From positions 45,176,001-45,240,000 of the forward strand of contig CM048553.1 in assembly GCA_026413225.1 (NCBI GenBank): 64,000 bases of DNA. The letters run 5' to 3'. The notes under the pieces are model-generated. The model did not search any database. It saw only the letters and a program-made list of their open reading frames with translations, and was not told where the DNA came from. Below, piece by piece: positions 39,075 through 52,300 of this stretch. Numbering within the stretch: the first letter of the stretch is position 1; each line of letters begins with the position of its first letter. A program made the translations under genes and the position numbers. The DNA comes from Otis tarda. Its lineage: Eukaryota > Chordata > Aves > Otidiformes > Otididae.

Positions 39075-39100
39075 GGGCTGTGGTGGGCTGTGGTGGGCTG
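39075..39100. repeat. 10-bp tandem repeat
   Basis: The unit GGGCTGTGGT is repeated about 2.5 times with a 10-base period. Confidence 0.8.
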
Positions 39101-41124
39101 CACCTGGACCTGCAGGAGAGCCTTTGTCCAGGGTCTAGAAAACTGAGAGGTGCCTGAAGCACTGACTATTTGCTCCTGGCCTTTGGGAGGTCAAGCTGCT
39201 CTGCTCCTTGCTCTTGCACCTCTTCGTTTCACCATCTCCCCTCAGCAGAACTGGAGCCTCTCTTTCCCTGGCTTTCCCTCTTCCCCAGCTCATCACGCAG
39301 GAGAGCCGAATGCTGGCCGCCAGAGAAGAAGTGTTTCTTCTCTCCCTGCACAAAGAGGAGGAAGAGGAGGAGAAGAGGATAGAGCAGAGCAGCAGCTTTT
39401 TCTCCTCTCTTCAGTCTCCTGGCCAGGAGACTTTTGCCAACCCAGTAGGCCGGAGCATCGTTAGCTGCAGGAATCGGCCAGCAGCAAATGACTGCTCCCA
39501 AGTGGGAGTGGGGAAGGAAGTGTGGAGGCTCATTACATTTAATGTAATTACTCTGGACTTACAGCAGAGTATGTGACAAAGGAATTTGGCCTTCTCTCTT
39601 TTCCCCTCTCCCTGCCTTAATCTTCAGTGGTATAAGAGCCTGGTCATATCGGCCTGTGATCCAGAACAGCTCTCCGCACGTTCTCCTTAAACGGGGACAC
39701 ACACGGGCCTTGCACAGGCAGAGGTAACACGGCAGAAAAATTGTTAAATAAGCCTAAAATTTGGCCAAGGCTGCTGCTGTGCAGAGGTCTGACGCAAGCA
39801 GCCCCTGCTCTGGTGTCCCCTGCCAAGCAGGTCACCATGTTGCCACTGCCCTTCCAGCTCTGCCAGGGAAGGGTTGGAGCTGCTCCTTCACCATCTACCC
39901 ATCAGAGCAGTTGCACCTCTGTCCTGGCACGGACCCTCTGGGTCTTGGGTATTGACCTTCCCCCTGGACTCCCAAGGCTTATCCATGCAAGCCAGGCTGG
40001 GGCCGCCTCCCGCCAAGGCATTCATGGGTTGTGCAGGCAGGTCCCCAGGCTCTGGCAGTGGGTGGCTAGCTGCACCCTGGGAAAGTGCGTGGTCATCATC
40101 TGTCACTGCTCACAGCTGTCTTTCAGTATCTGTTTTCTCTCTCTTGTGAGTGTCTTGATGTTTCCTGACACTTTCACCTTCCTCTTCCTTGTGTGCACCC
40201 AAGGGAAAGTGTCTTTGACTCACATTCCCATTTCACCGTGACGCATTTCAGTCCTGCTGCAGCCTGCTCTGACCATTTGCCTGAGTGTAGTGCATCAGAT
40301 AGGCCACAATTCGCCAGGACTTGTCTTTCCTAACCATATTTATTATGAGAGGAGCCTTTGCCTAGTCCACCTCTCACAGACTTGGTCAAACAGACCACTT
40401 TGATCTTGGGATCATCAAGAAGGCGTAGGTCCATGCTCCCCTTTTCCTAGGGTCAGGTTGGACTTTCACATGGCTTAAATTTGTCTTTCTTCTGTCCCTT
40501 GCTGTACTCCTTGCAAACATCTCACACTCTCATTTGTTCCAGCGGGAAATATTCTCTGTGGCTGATCTGTCTCCAGGAGTGCAAGGTTTATCTGCTTCGT
40601 GCTGCCAGCTCTACATTTGCTCACATCCCTGAGTAGCCTGCTTTAAAAAAAGTCCCCAGCTGTGTACAGCGCTCCTCATTTTCTGATGCTGGAGGTAGCA
40701 CAGGACGCTTGGTCCTTGCAGTCTGGCCATTATTGATTTGCCACCTTCAAGCCACCCCGCAACCAACCCTACTAAACGCTTGGCAGGACCATGTGGAGCC
40801 TCCCGCCAGAGAGGCACACAGCAAGGGTGACAGGGTCAACCTTTTCTTCCATTGAACCACCTGTGTTGTACCCTGTGTGTCCCGCTTGTGTGGGAGACAC
40901 ATCCTGCTCCACGTATGTGTGGAGCCACCATTACTGCATTTACAAACGGGCGGTCCAGTCAGCCATGGCTCCTTCCTGGTGCGGCCTCCCAGCAGATGGT
41001 CAGGCTGTGTATCCCGTTGGCACCAAATGATGCCCTGTGGTAACCAGCCATCTCCTCTCTTTCAGGGCTTTGCTACAGAAACTCCCATGCTGTTGTCTCT
41101 GCACCAGTGATGCTCTGAGTCCCT

Positions 41125-41172
41125 GAGCTGCTAGTGCTCCTCCGTGGTGGTGCACGGGAGCACTAGCAGCTC
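41125..41172. repeat. Perfect 16-bp inverted repeat (hairpin)
   Basis: GAGCTGCTAGTGCTCC (41125-41140) is followed after 16 bases by its exact reverse complement (41157-41172). Inside the loop, CGTG (41143-41146) can also pair with CACG (41153-41156), leaving a six-base apical loop and a two-base bulge. An RNA from either strand would fold into a 20-bp stem of about 48 bases. It does not resemble CR1. It could be a small hairpin RNA precursor, although it is shorter than a usual pre-miRNA, a cruciform-forming palindrome, or a local inverted duplication. Only the pairing is directly shown. Confidence 0.85.
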
Positions 41173-44100
41173 CACCTGCCCCAAGGAATTGAGGAGTTAC
41201 CCATGCGTATCATCTTCTTGACACTTCCAAGTGCAGAAAGTGGACTTCTTTTCTTTGTCCTACTGGTCACCAAAGCCAACCGGCTGCATAGTACAAAAAG
41301 ATAGGTTGAACTATTGGCTTGCAAAGGCATCTCCGTCTCAAGGGCTTTTGTGATACCCTCAAGTCATTGCTTCAGCAACAGTGATGGAGGCATCCAAAAC
41401 AAAATGCCCAAGTGTTCTTGCTTCCCCCTCCTGTATCTCAACAGCCATAGAAACACTATTCCTGGTCATGTAATCCGTATGTGTCAGCCAACAGCCTCCA
41501 TCGAAGGTGCTGTCTGTCCTCTGTTTCCCTTTCAGGAGTGAGTGTCCACGATATCCATTTCCCCTATGCAGATAAACCCAACTTTCAGAATATAAATGAC
41601 TTTAGGTCCATTTAAATACTTATTTGCTAACACAAAAGCAAGTGCTCCCATAATTTAATATTCTTCTGGAAGTAATTGGATAGAAGTCCTTTGTTTCTTT
41701 TCCTCCTGTCAGCTTGCATTTGTTTAATTTGGCTGTCGTGACACGAAGTGACAGATCCCATGCTCCGTTTTTAGGGATAGTAAAACTCTGGGATTCTTCT
41801 TTCTGCATTGTTGGAAATTTATGTATTCTCCCCATTCCCTTGTACATCACTATTGTGTCAGATTACTGACCCCCTTAAGAATAAATGCATTTTAATACAG
41901 CTGACCCAGAAACCTCCCAGAGGGGAGATAAAGCGTAGCTCCGAGAACCAGCTGAATTTGCTGTGGCTTAGAGAGGAATCAGAAGGGTCCAAAGCGGGCA
42001 ATGGCTCCGTGTCATGGCTATTTCCTATTAACAAGCCCTCCGCCGTGGCCACAATTCCTGCTGCTCACAGCAGTCTGGTCCCAGGGCCGTGCCTGCTCTT
42101 CCGGCTGGGAAGGAGATGCTCAGACCGAGTTTTCTGCAACACTTACCTGGAGATATAGATGCAGGGGAGGGGCAGGCTTTGTCCCTGTGCAGAGCAGGCA
42201 ACAGGGCTGCCCCAGAAACCAGGGACCCTGGCGTGAGGCACAGGGGGCACCGAGGGCAGCAAAATTCAAGGACAGGTATTACTCAAGCTCAACGTCTGCA
42301 AGGGCGAGAAGGCAGGGGACAAAGCTGCCTGCAGGGGATGAGGACGTGCACTGCAAATAATGCCTCGTAATACATTTGCCTGGCTGGCAGCGTTCCTGGC
42401 ACTTCTCTTTAAGGAATATTTTTCAGGAGAAAGGAAATCAGCAGGAAATTGCAGATTCAACCTTGTATGGAAATGTGAAGCTGCAGAATGTAGGAGAAAA
42501 AAAATATCATCTTCCTCCTTCTAGAAGTCTTCAGACATTTTCTCAGATTTCATACAGTGAATCTTGCTCCCTGCCCATTTTAGCACATTGTTTTAGACTG
42601 ATCTCTATAAAATACTTTCAAAGCTTGAAGGACTTCCTCAGTTCTGAGGACCACAGGCCAGTAAAGCTTTCTTGCTCTGAGGTTTCCGAGCCGTGTGTTT
42701 GGGTCCCTGTGGGTGTCTGCAGTTCAGAGGAAATGCTTTCAGAGTATGGCTGTGGCAAATCACTGGGGAGAAATTTGGGTTGCACTGGATGGCTCCAGTT
42801 ACCCATCATGTTATTCTAACACCATCCCCAAGCACCACAGGCCTTAGGTGCTTAGTCTCTGTGCTGTAACATAACAGTGACCAAATAAAGACCTTTTCAG
42901 GCAAAACTTCTCTTAATTTACAAACTGCACGTTGAGTGTTATCATCAGGCAGTTTATAATGGCCACATTGTTGTCAGCCCTAAGAGGCTGGTCCTGCAGT
43001 GGCCCTGGTAATGACCTTGCAGAACAGCAAATGCGGGTGGACTCTGCTGCTCGGCAGCCTGCCCACTTGCTGGGTTTGCCACCATGGCTGGCCCGGCTGT
43101 GCAGGACATGGATCTGCATCCACAGAAATGACGTAGCCTCCCACCGATGAACAGCCGAAGCCACCAGGAAGGTCCTTCACTCCAGCAATATGCTCTACAC
43201 CCACCCTTGAAGGGACCAGACCCTCCATGGTGCTCTCCCCGTTTCCCATGCACACGCGGAGGCAAGGTCCCCTCTCCCACCCACCAGCCTGGACCCTGTG
43301 GTCATGAGCTGAACCAGGTCTCTGCTCTCACTGCCGGAGCAAGAAGCTGTGGGCACAGCAGGCAGTTTCACATGAGCTGGTGAAGATGTGCTTGCCGCGA
43401 ATGTGCGGGGACCAGTGCTTTTACATGTACTGGGAGCCAGCGCACCTCATTCAGCTTGCTAACCCAGTTAGGGCTGAGCCTTTCCACTGTTTTATTACTG
43501 ATGATCAGTGGTGTAGGGATGAATCAGAAAGCAGTTAAGTTCATTTGCTTGATCTTCCAAGGGAGTGAAGACCAGGTAGGCTCTTCTAATCTGTGTTTCC
43601 CTTCCCTGAGGGGGTTTGAAAGCCAAGGGGAGAAAATAGCTGAGGTTTCAGATCTCAGGTTGATATTGCAGCATGGGCAAAAAAAGAAAGCAAGCTTCTC
43701 CTTTTGTTTAGAGCTCAAGAACATTTGCTCTGGAAGCCCTTGAAAGAAAATAAACATGGTGCAACATGGTGTTGTTTGTAGAATCAGTTTTCTGTGAAAA
43801 ACTTCACTTTGAACGGTTATGAAGGTCTGGATAATGTTGATCACGCGTGTGGATTTAAGGACTATGCAGTAGCCAGGGTAATATTTCTACAAATGCCTGA
43901 TTAGGGAATAAAGCAGGCATCAGACAGGTGCATTTCTGAGGGCCACTCTCCTTCTCTCCCATGCAAACAGGCTCACACATGCGTATATATGCATATATAT
44001 ACATGAGTTTGTTTAGATCTAAGGCCCATTGAACAACCTGGCTTTAAGACTTATGATGAGATTAATTGGGTACGGTAATTACACATGCTTGAAAATTACT

Positions 44101-45520
44101 TAGCAATTATACTTCAAGTTACCAAGAATTTCTATGATGAATTACCTTAGGATTTTAATTCTGAAAGAGGGAAGGGCAAGGTTAACAGAGGTCTAGTTTG
44201 AAGACAGTCAAGCACCAGATAATTATCCTGTGCTGCTGTATATTTACAGCATGCACTGCTGCCATGAATCTTCAGACCTGTTGCAATATAATTATTTCTG
44301 TTCTCCATAATATGAAATTAATTCTGCACCATAGCTTGGGATTCCCTGCTCAGATCCGTGGATATTTTTTTGTTGGTGGTCCGGAGAGGAGACCTGGCAG
44401 TCCCTCAGGTCACTGCAAGTGACTCATCCCACTCTCCTTCCTTACGTACCAAGATGTGGATTAAGATGCCATATGTTGGGCACCTGTTTTGGGAATTTTC
44501 ACTGAAGACGATTTTTAAAATTCTGTTTTCAGAAATCAAAGCATTTCAGTTCTTAAAAAATGCGGCATAAAGGACCTCTGCTTGCCTACGTCAGCTGAAC
44601 TAAGGAGGAGATGGGGAGCTGGCATAGAGAAACACACTTTTACATCTACAAGCATCTACTCTGTGCATTAAAACCAAAGAGGCCATAACTTTTACTGGCC
44701 TCAGCCCCCCAGGGTATATGAGGCTGCGGTCGTGGTGCGAGCTGGATGGACCAGGGGTTTCAGTCAGATGGAGGACGTGAGGATGGTTTCAGCAGCGTTC
44801 CCGGGAACAGTATCGGTCCCCTGGTGCTCTGGGAGGACTGGCACCCTCCTCCCAGCAAGAGACAGGCACAGCCTGACTTGTCCTCAGCAACATCGCCAGG
44901 TCTTCAGCTGAGTTACACACAAGAGGGATTTTGTCTCCAGCGCCCAGGCAGCGGGAGCAAGGGGGAGGTGGGACTGAATGAAATCTCTGCAGCATTTAAG
45001 TTCCCAAGCAAATATCTAATTAGATAAATGTTTGACTTCAGTAACACATGAGCGGAATATCAGGAGACGTGAGTACTGGCAAAGTACATCTACGGCAAAG
45101 TCTTTACAAAGGGGACACTTTTTGGCCTGCCCTCTTATTTAAGATTCCCATGTAAGTGGAAAAACCATGTGTGCAGCTGCTAAGGGTAGGGCATGACTTT
45201 CCTCGCTCTTGCTCTAACAATTTGGAGGCACCCATCGGCAAGCCCACCCTCATCAATTCTGCATCTTCCTGAAAATGTACTTTTAAGCACCTTAATTGCA
45301 TTTCAGAGATAACCCTGCAGGCAAAGTGACAGGAAGAGAAACCATATGGAGCAGTTTGGCGGTCGGGCTCTTTGTTTTAAATCAATCAAACATCTGCGGC
45401 TAATGTAGCTTTGGGCTGCTCCTCAGGAAACATTAGCCCTATTAGTCTGGACTGGCAGGAACACAAAATAATATATTTATGGACAGAGCACATGTGCATT
45501 ACTGCTGGAGAGCGAGCAGA
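41173..45520. other. Intergenic, no gene recognised
   Basis: No exon or repeat family recognised. A short TA-rich tract lies at 43983-44005. The region 44030-44170 is AT-rich with ATTAATTG (44061-44068) and GGTAATTAC cores and could be a non-coding element. This is a weak inference. Confidence 0.45.
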
Positions 45521-45547
45521 GAAGGAGGAGGAGGAGGAGGAGGAGAA
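45521..45547. repeat. (GAG)n trinucleotide repeat
   Basis: Seven or so consecutive GAG units, giving a run of Glu or Gly in chance open frames. No real gene is seen across it. Confidence 0.9.
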
Positions 45548-46265
45548 GATCTGTGGTCAGCACTTTGCCTTCTCAGGGGGTCAACTGCAATACGCAAGGA
45601 GCAGAGACTTGGGGTCCTGTCTCCTCGCCTCAGCCCTGTGCCACCCACCTCCCTGCCCAGGTGTTGCCTCCAGACCTGCTGCCCCAACCCCAGAGGGGAA
45701 AGACCACCGAAAAGAAGCTGGGTGGCTTCTTAGCTTAAAGGAAATGAGGCGGGACGGTGCAGTGGGCTGTGCTACAGTCTGCGGGTCTGGGGATGGTTTC
45801 TCATCTGCGAAGGGAGAGGAACACTGAGCAGTGGGGCTGGCCATGGGGCTGTGTCTGGCTCCCCACAACACCACATCCCTGTAGGGCTGATGTAGCCCAG
45901 CACAGGGATCGTGCTCATGGCTTACAGGCAGAGGCAAGGACTGCGTGTGAGGGCAGCAAGGTCCTATGGGGCTGAAATCACCGTTTCACACCAAGAGCTA
46001 CAAATCCCGAGGTGACTCGTTTCCCATACAGTGTTCCTTTTTAAATTTAGAGAGCCTTCAGGTGGTTCATTCCATTTTCCTCCCATGTGGAGTCTTTATA
46101 TGCGCTCACAAAACAGCAGCAGTCCTAAAGAGGAGGTGGGAGATGGAGAGGATAAAAAAGCTTTTTCATTTACACTGTCATGCAGACAAATATGCATGCA
46201 CTTGCATGTGCATCCATAAATGAGAGGCATGAGGACATAACTTCACCTGCCAGCACCTCTGTAGT

Positions 46266-46314
46266 CCATCCACCCATCCCACCCATCCCACATCCCACCC
46301 ATCCCACCATCCCT
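46266..46314. repeat. CCCATCCCA minisatellite
   Basis: Units of CCCATCCCA and shorter variants (CCCACAT, CCACCAT) repeat over about 49 bases. The C-rich strand implies a purine-rich complement with G triplets. Confidence 0.85.
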
Positions 46315-49300
46315 GGGAAATGGAGAACCATGAGGGAGAGCAAGAACAGCAAGAGCTTTGAGGCTGCTTTGCAGTCAGCCGCTGCCCCTGTGTGGGAGGG
46401 AATTTGCTCTAGAGAGACCTTAAAAGGTGTGAAAATACTGTATATAATGTTAATTTACTCCCTAACCACAGTTTTAGGCTTCCTTGTTTCTATTCCCTAC
46501 AGGGGAAAACTAAAAAGCCTGTGAAACTGAGGGGGATAAGGTAGACTATCCCTATTTAAGGAAGAGTATACCATTGATATGTTTTGATTCTGCCAAAATA
46601 AAATGTTGTGAATCCCAAAAACACAAATAATTGTTGAATTTAGGAAAAAAAACCAAACTTATTCAAAGAAAGGAGTTGTATATTAGGTAGGCTGAGACAA
46701 ACCTTAACTCTCCCCCTTAGTGACACTGTAAAGTAATCATTTCACTGTGACATTTCAACTAGGTTTTCAGACCAGCACTAGATGAACCTGATTTCCAAAA
46801 TAGAATCTAGTTAATCCTTTTTTATTTTTTCTGATGCTATCAACACTGGGCAGAGTCAGGGATTTGGGGATGCCTTAACTGCAACTTTCCGAATTTTTAA
46901 ATGTTTTATTCTGTCTTTTCACTTCTTCAGATTATAATGGCAGGGGTTGGGGAGAGGAGGATGGCAGAATGTGTAGTTTGGGTATTGTTTTTTTTTTTTT
47001 AACCATGGATGTGTTTAGTATTAGTGTGTATGTATCAGTTCAAGGAATTTCCTCTTTTGCCCAGGCTGAAAATATCAGACTGGTACAGTGACCGTGAAAT
47101 GCAAAGACATGCAGGAAATGTAACGACTTAAGTCTGGAGAGCACCAGTTGGGTTTACATTTCTGGTCTTTCATGAGCAAGCTCTGGCTTTCTTGCAGGGA
47201 CACAGAGAAGCTAAGCTGGTTTTGTAAAGCAGTTACCTCCCGAAGCAGGTAACTCAGCATGCCCTGCAGACCTCCCCGCTCCCTCTGCAGCTTATGGCCC
47301 TCACATGCCCTACATCATCCTCCTGCCCACATCCTCTCCCCACACCTCTTGTGCACACAAGTCCTGTGCAGAGATGTGGGTGCACCTACAGCCCATACTC
47401 CTGCTCCTTTCACAGCCCTTGTGCTTTTCCAAAGTATGTGTCAGTTCCTAGTGTTATCAGTCTCACTAAGACCATTCCTGCCCCAACCAATATCTCCATT
47501 TCTGAGCAGACACATACTTCCACCTTCCCCTTCCCTACAGGGATGGATGAATTCTGACAACTCATGACCATGGTTCTTCCAGGAGGGAGCTCCATCTGTT
47601 ACGAAATAGGGCAGTCTCTCGTTATTGCCTTTTCCTCTCCCAAAGGCTGACAAAGCTTCAGCTTCCTCAATGTCAGGAGAAGGACTCACCTACTACCCTT
47701 CGAGAGCCCATGAGTGCAGCCTGGGTGAAATCCTTCACCCCTAGGCAAAGGCTGGAGAAACATCTACACATTGCCTCTGGTGCGTTCATGAGAAGGCAGA
47801 AGTCTGAAGGCTGCTGCTAAATTTGTCAAAGGACATATTTTCCGAAGTACTTCTAACTCAGGCAAATTATCCAATTTATTTGCAAATTATTTGAAAATTC
47901 ATTCTCTACTCAAAAGTGCTGTAATTGTGCCAGAGATGTGCTGCATCTGCACCAGTCACTCACTGCCTTCTCCAAGCACAAAGAAACATCGTAATTCTCA
48001 GCAGCATCCCCATCATGCAAAACACACCAATTTGGTTTGAATTTTCCCAGCACCACAAGCAAAAGGTTTCCTTGAGTCATCCAGAGCTGAGGGGCTTTAG
48101 GAGGAGACCGAGAGACAGCTCAGCTGTGAGGACAGGGAAACTGCTGCTGATGGAGCTTCCTGGTGTGTTCGAGTGCCTCCTGGGAGGGTGGGAAGATTAA
48201 GTAGGAGGTGTTTCTGGCAGGGAAATATGGTAGAAGGGAGTTTGCTTTGAAAATAATGTTTACTCCCACCTGCAGGCCACATACCATGATGGGGAAATAA
48301 AGGAGGTAGCAGAGGTCTTGCAACAGACCTTCCATGAGCCCTGGCTGCCCTATGGTCCCCTCAGTAATTATCAGCTATAACAAGGGGAAGTTTTTTCTTT
48401 CTTGACCTGTATGGTGTGGGAACTCTTTTTCCAAGGAAAGGGTGTGGGAGCTTCTTATCAGCAATGATAGCAACTCAAAGCAAGGGTGACTGAAGGTCTC
48501 TTGTGACCTCAACGAGGTGATACTGCAAAAAAGGATTCAGAGAAAAGTCAGTGTAATTCCAAGTTTAGCTTGTCCTGTCATCAGCTGCTTGAAAAACATC
48601 AGTGCTGGATGTCTGAGGTGGAGGACATGGGAAGATAATGATGCAAGGAGAAGCAAAATCCTTTGGTGTGAATGTTTGCCGCTGTGGGGAGAGGGAGGTT
48701 GTGGCTAACCTTGTGAGGAGTATGTCTCGCAATTAAGAGAAGTGAGAAACAATGTGGTGACCACATGTACATTTGAAGATGGTCTGATAAAACTCTGATC
48801 CATGTTCCTAAACAGATACAGGAGAGGGATGTGACCTCAGGGGAGCCATCCCACTGTCTTCACACACCTTTGGACGAGATTTGTGGTGTCTTCCCTCCCA
48901 AGGAAAAAGGATGCACAGGACTGGTACCAGGTGATCTTTGGCCCATGGCCTACAGGCTGGGCCCGTTTACCTCTTGCCCCATCGTTAGTTGTTCATTGAC
49001 AAGACTGCACTCGGATGGGCTGCTGCAGCCCTTTGCAAACAGGTAGTGAGGAGCCCTGCCCAGCTCGCACAGGGGTTACCAGATAAGGGGGGCTGATAGT
49101 GGCTCTTTCCATCTTCACCCCGACCAGCACCAGCTCTGTGGGCTTTGCAAGACCCATTGTCTGGGAATATAAAGAGCACCCCTAACCTTCCCCCTAGGTA
49201 CCAAATCAAACAGCGCTTGGTTTATTTTTGCTTTCAGCAGGTTCTCTAATTATTAACCACGCAGAAGGGCGTAGGGTTTACTGTGTGGGTTACTGCGGAG

Positions 49301-52300
49301 CACCTCGCTCGGGGAAGGTGTTTGCTCCTTGGCGCTCCTGCAAGATAAGAAAGACATTGAACAATGGGAACCCAATAATCTTCCTCTTTCCCCCCTTGAC
49401 CATTAATTTGATTCATGGTACTTTTTGTTTGCCACTGATGAGTAATGAGCCATTTCATCTTCACTCCAGATCTACGCAGAAATGAGAGGTACACATCGTG
49501 CAACATAAAGGACATATAGATTTAACCCCTTTGCCCAATAACGCACTGCTAATAACATGTGCCTTAGAAATAGTGTTGTGGTAGCGGAGGGGAGAAGTAT
49601 TTTTTTTTTAAATCTACCTTTGATTAGGGACATACATTTTTGGAGTGATGGCCTGCCAGAAACACAGTGTTACACAAGCTCTCATCATCTGAAGCAGCAT
49701 CCTGGAGTAGCTCATTTTTCTCTCTCAAGGTCATTTTGTTATTATGCAACTGCACAAGCAAGGCAGGGACTGAAGGGGTAAAAAGACAAAGAAGGTTTCG
49801 TTGCCCTCCCAGGAGCACGGGGCCTTTAGCACTGTCCGTTTAAGTACATAAGTCTGAAATATTCCCCACCCTTTCTCTCAATTTGGCCATTTTTTGGCAC
49901 ATTTGGGCTCTGAAGAGCCTGGGGCACGGAGGTGCCACCTGGCCCTGCGTGCCGGGCGCCTGGGGGTCCCGCTCTCCCTGCACCAGGCCACAGCCATGTC
50001 AGGAGGGTCCTGCTAAACGCCCCAGCCTCCTTCCCACCCGTCTGTAGCAGGAGGCGTCTGCTTTGGTCTCACCCTGAGCACTCATAATCAGAAACCCCCA
50101 CGCCAGGTCTGCCTGGTGGTCCCTCCAGCCCAGTCCCCTTTCTCCAGCAACGCCCAGTACACCAGAGCCTCGCTGCCACCAGGACCAGTGCCAGTGGCAC
50201 CCCAGCTGGCAGGCAGCCCTCACTTGTACCCCCCTGACTCAACCCAGGTATCGGCAGGAGAATATATATCTGCGGGTTAACAGCGGTACCGAAATGGCGA
50301 TGGTTTTCCCGAGCCCTCAGAAGCTGACTCATAGGACAGAGCTGAGCCAGAGATGACAGGGGGATAGAAATCAGGGCCCTGACGAGCTTCTCCTTCAATT
50401 ATATCTTTGTTTTGTGCACCATCTTCTCCTTCTGCCTGTTGGCAATGAGGAGAATTCATAAATGACGGTAATAAATACGAAATGACAGCTAATCTTAATT
50501 GACCAAAGCTTCCCTCAAAAGCCTGGGTCATGCTGGATGTAATATGCTCTAAACATAAAAATATAAGCCAGGAAATTACACTGGCAGTTTTACGTGCTTT
50601 TAATCGGGAGGGGTTTATGCTACCAAGCAACAAAATCAAGGTGGGATCCGTCTGTGAGGGGGATTTTTCCCCCCCAGACAAGAGCTCTGCAGTCCAGCGG
50701 CCTTGTGTTGCTCCCCTGCCCCGCCGCCTTTGCCCCCCAGACCTGGGCTCTGAAGAGACGTCACTTAATAGGGGTTTATTTTTTGCCTAATCTAACCTCA
50801 TCTTTCCATGCATCCGCCACCTGCTCGGTGCAGCCACCATGCCAAGACGCAGCCAAGACGTGGCCTATTGTATTTTGCCGATGGTATTTTACCTTTGTTG
50901 GTTAATCATTTTCTCTCCATCTATAATGCACCACGGGCTGTTATTTTTCCAAGAAAACATTTTTCCTCCCAGGAAATTGGTGTTGATAGTAAGGTGTCCC
51001 CTTACCTTCCATCAGCTCAGTGCATTTCTCTCTGGAAACCGGTGTGGGATGCTGTGGGGGCTCTTTGGGGCCAGAGGAAAAGGAGGAGGAGGCCAGGCAC
51101 AACCCCAGCTATTCCCTTCAGGACAGGCAGGCAGGGCTTGGTGCAGCCCTGGGAGACCTCTCCTCCCATCCGAGGGTACCTGAAAGCTGCAATATTTTCC
51201 ATTGCTCCCCACAGGAGCCATGCACCAGGGAGTTGGGGCTGCAGAAGCTGCTCCTGCTCCTTGCTTTGGGCTTGAGGCACCACCTCACTCCCCAAATTTC
51301 TTGGCTGAGTGAGCAGTGGCCAGGATGCTGGGGCCGAGACTTGTGAAGGATGAGGGTCAAGGGAGAGGGATGAGGAGGAAGGACACCTGAAGACAACAGC
51401 TTTTTTTTTTGCAGCCCTGTCAGGATGCTCCTGCTTGGGGTTTCTTTCCCCCCTCCCTAGTCTGGGTAGATCCTCTCCCCGCTGCCTGCCCTGCCTGCCA
51501 TGCCAGCTCACCCGGGGTTGCACTGCAGCACTTTTGTGAGAGCATCCCAGGGACTTCAAAACCTCCTCCTCATCCTAGCAGAATGACTTGCAGCTTTTCG
51601 GAAAACTGGCTGGCAGCCTCAGTGCTTTACCGTGGGAAGAGGGTTAACCCCTTCCCTCCTTTTCTCCTTCTCTCCCCTTTCCCCGGCCTAGCGCATCGTC
51701 CTCCTGGCTTGACTGGGAACTGGCTGGGAGGAAGGACAGAGGATGAAATAGTTTATTTTTAATATTATTTAGGCCTTGTTGCTCCATGGCTTAGGGTGAC
51801 AGGAGCACAGCCTCGCACCAACAGCCTGAGGTTTCATCCGTCGCAAGATAAAATCACTGGCACTTGATTTTTGAAAGGTGCAATTATTGAGGATTTGGGG
51901 GTCAGTTGTTTGGTTTGGGGGAATGTGAAACATTTAGAAGTGGGAGGAAAAGCTTTATCCTTCAGATGCTGCAGGGAGGAGCTGGCAGCTGCTCAAAGGG
52001 CTCCCAGCCCCAAAGGAATATTGGAAACTTTTCCTGTTTTCTACCTCTGTGTAACAGCAACCTGCAGCAATCGCACAGCAGGGATCCGGGACTCCCACCT
52101 CCTCTTCCTAGCTTTGCCTTGGGCTTGCAGCATGATCTTCTTCAAGAACACCCAATTTCTTGGTTAATTTTCAGAAACATTCCTTTTTTTTTTTTTCCTC
52201 ACAGGAAGCTTTGCAGGTACAAAAAGCATCAGGGTTCAACACACTGCAGCTCCAAGCTCAGCTATCCACCCGGCTCCCCAGTTTACACTCAGTTAACATG

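Larger units (their letters stand above)
33826..41124. other. Intergenic, no gene recognised
   Basis: No supported exon or RNA gene. Contents noted separately are a 23-bp tandem duplication, T-rich low complexity and a 10-bp tandem repeat. A further run of A occurs near 35928-35939. A GC-richer part (36.6-40.2 kb) holds many overlapping chance open frames up to 166 codons (plus 39741-40241) without domains. Confidence 0.5.

Noticed and set aside
39741-40241. 166-codon open frame on the plus strand
   Set aside because: GC-rich sequence with several other overlapping open frames. The hydrophobic C-terminal part resembles random composition, not a known membrane protein.
46601-46616. TGTTGTGAATC string resembling part of miR-138, whose gene I recall in the desert next to human ABHD5
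   Set aside because: Only the central bases match, the seed is absent and no hairpin partner is present. miR-138-1 is not seen in this window.
51017-51559. 180-codon minus-strand frame, and the 229-codon plus-strand frame at 51906-52595
   Set aside because: Low-complexity Pro/Ser/Gly-rich translations with no family resemblance. Both strands are open because of GC content.
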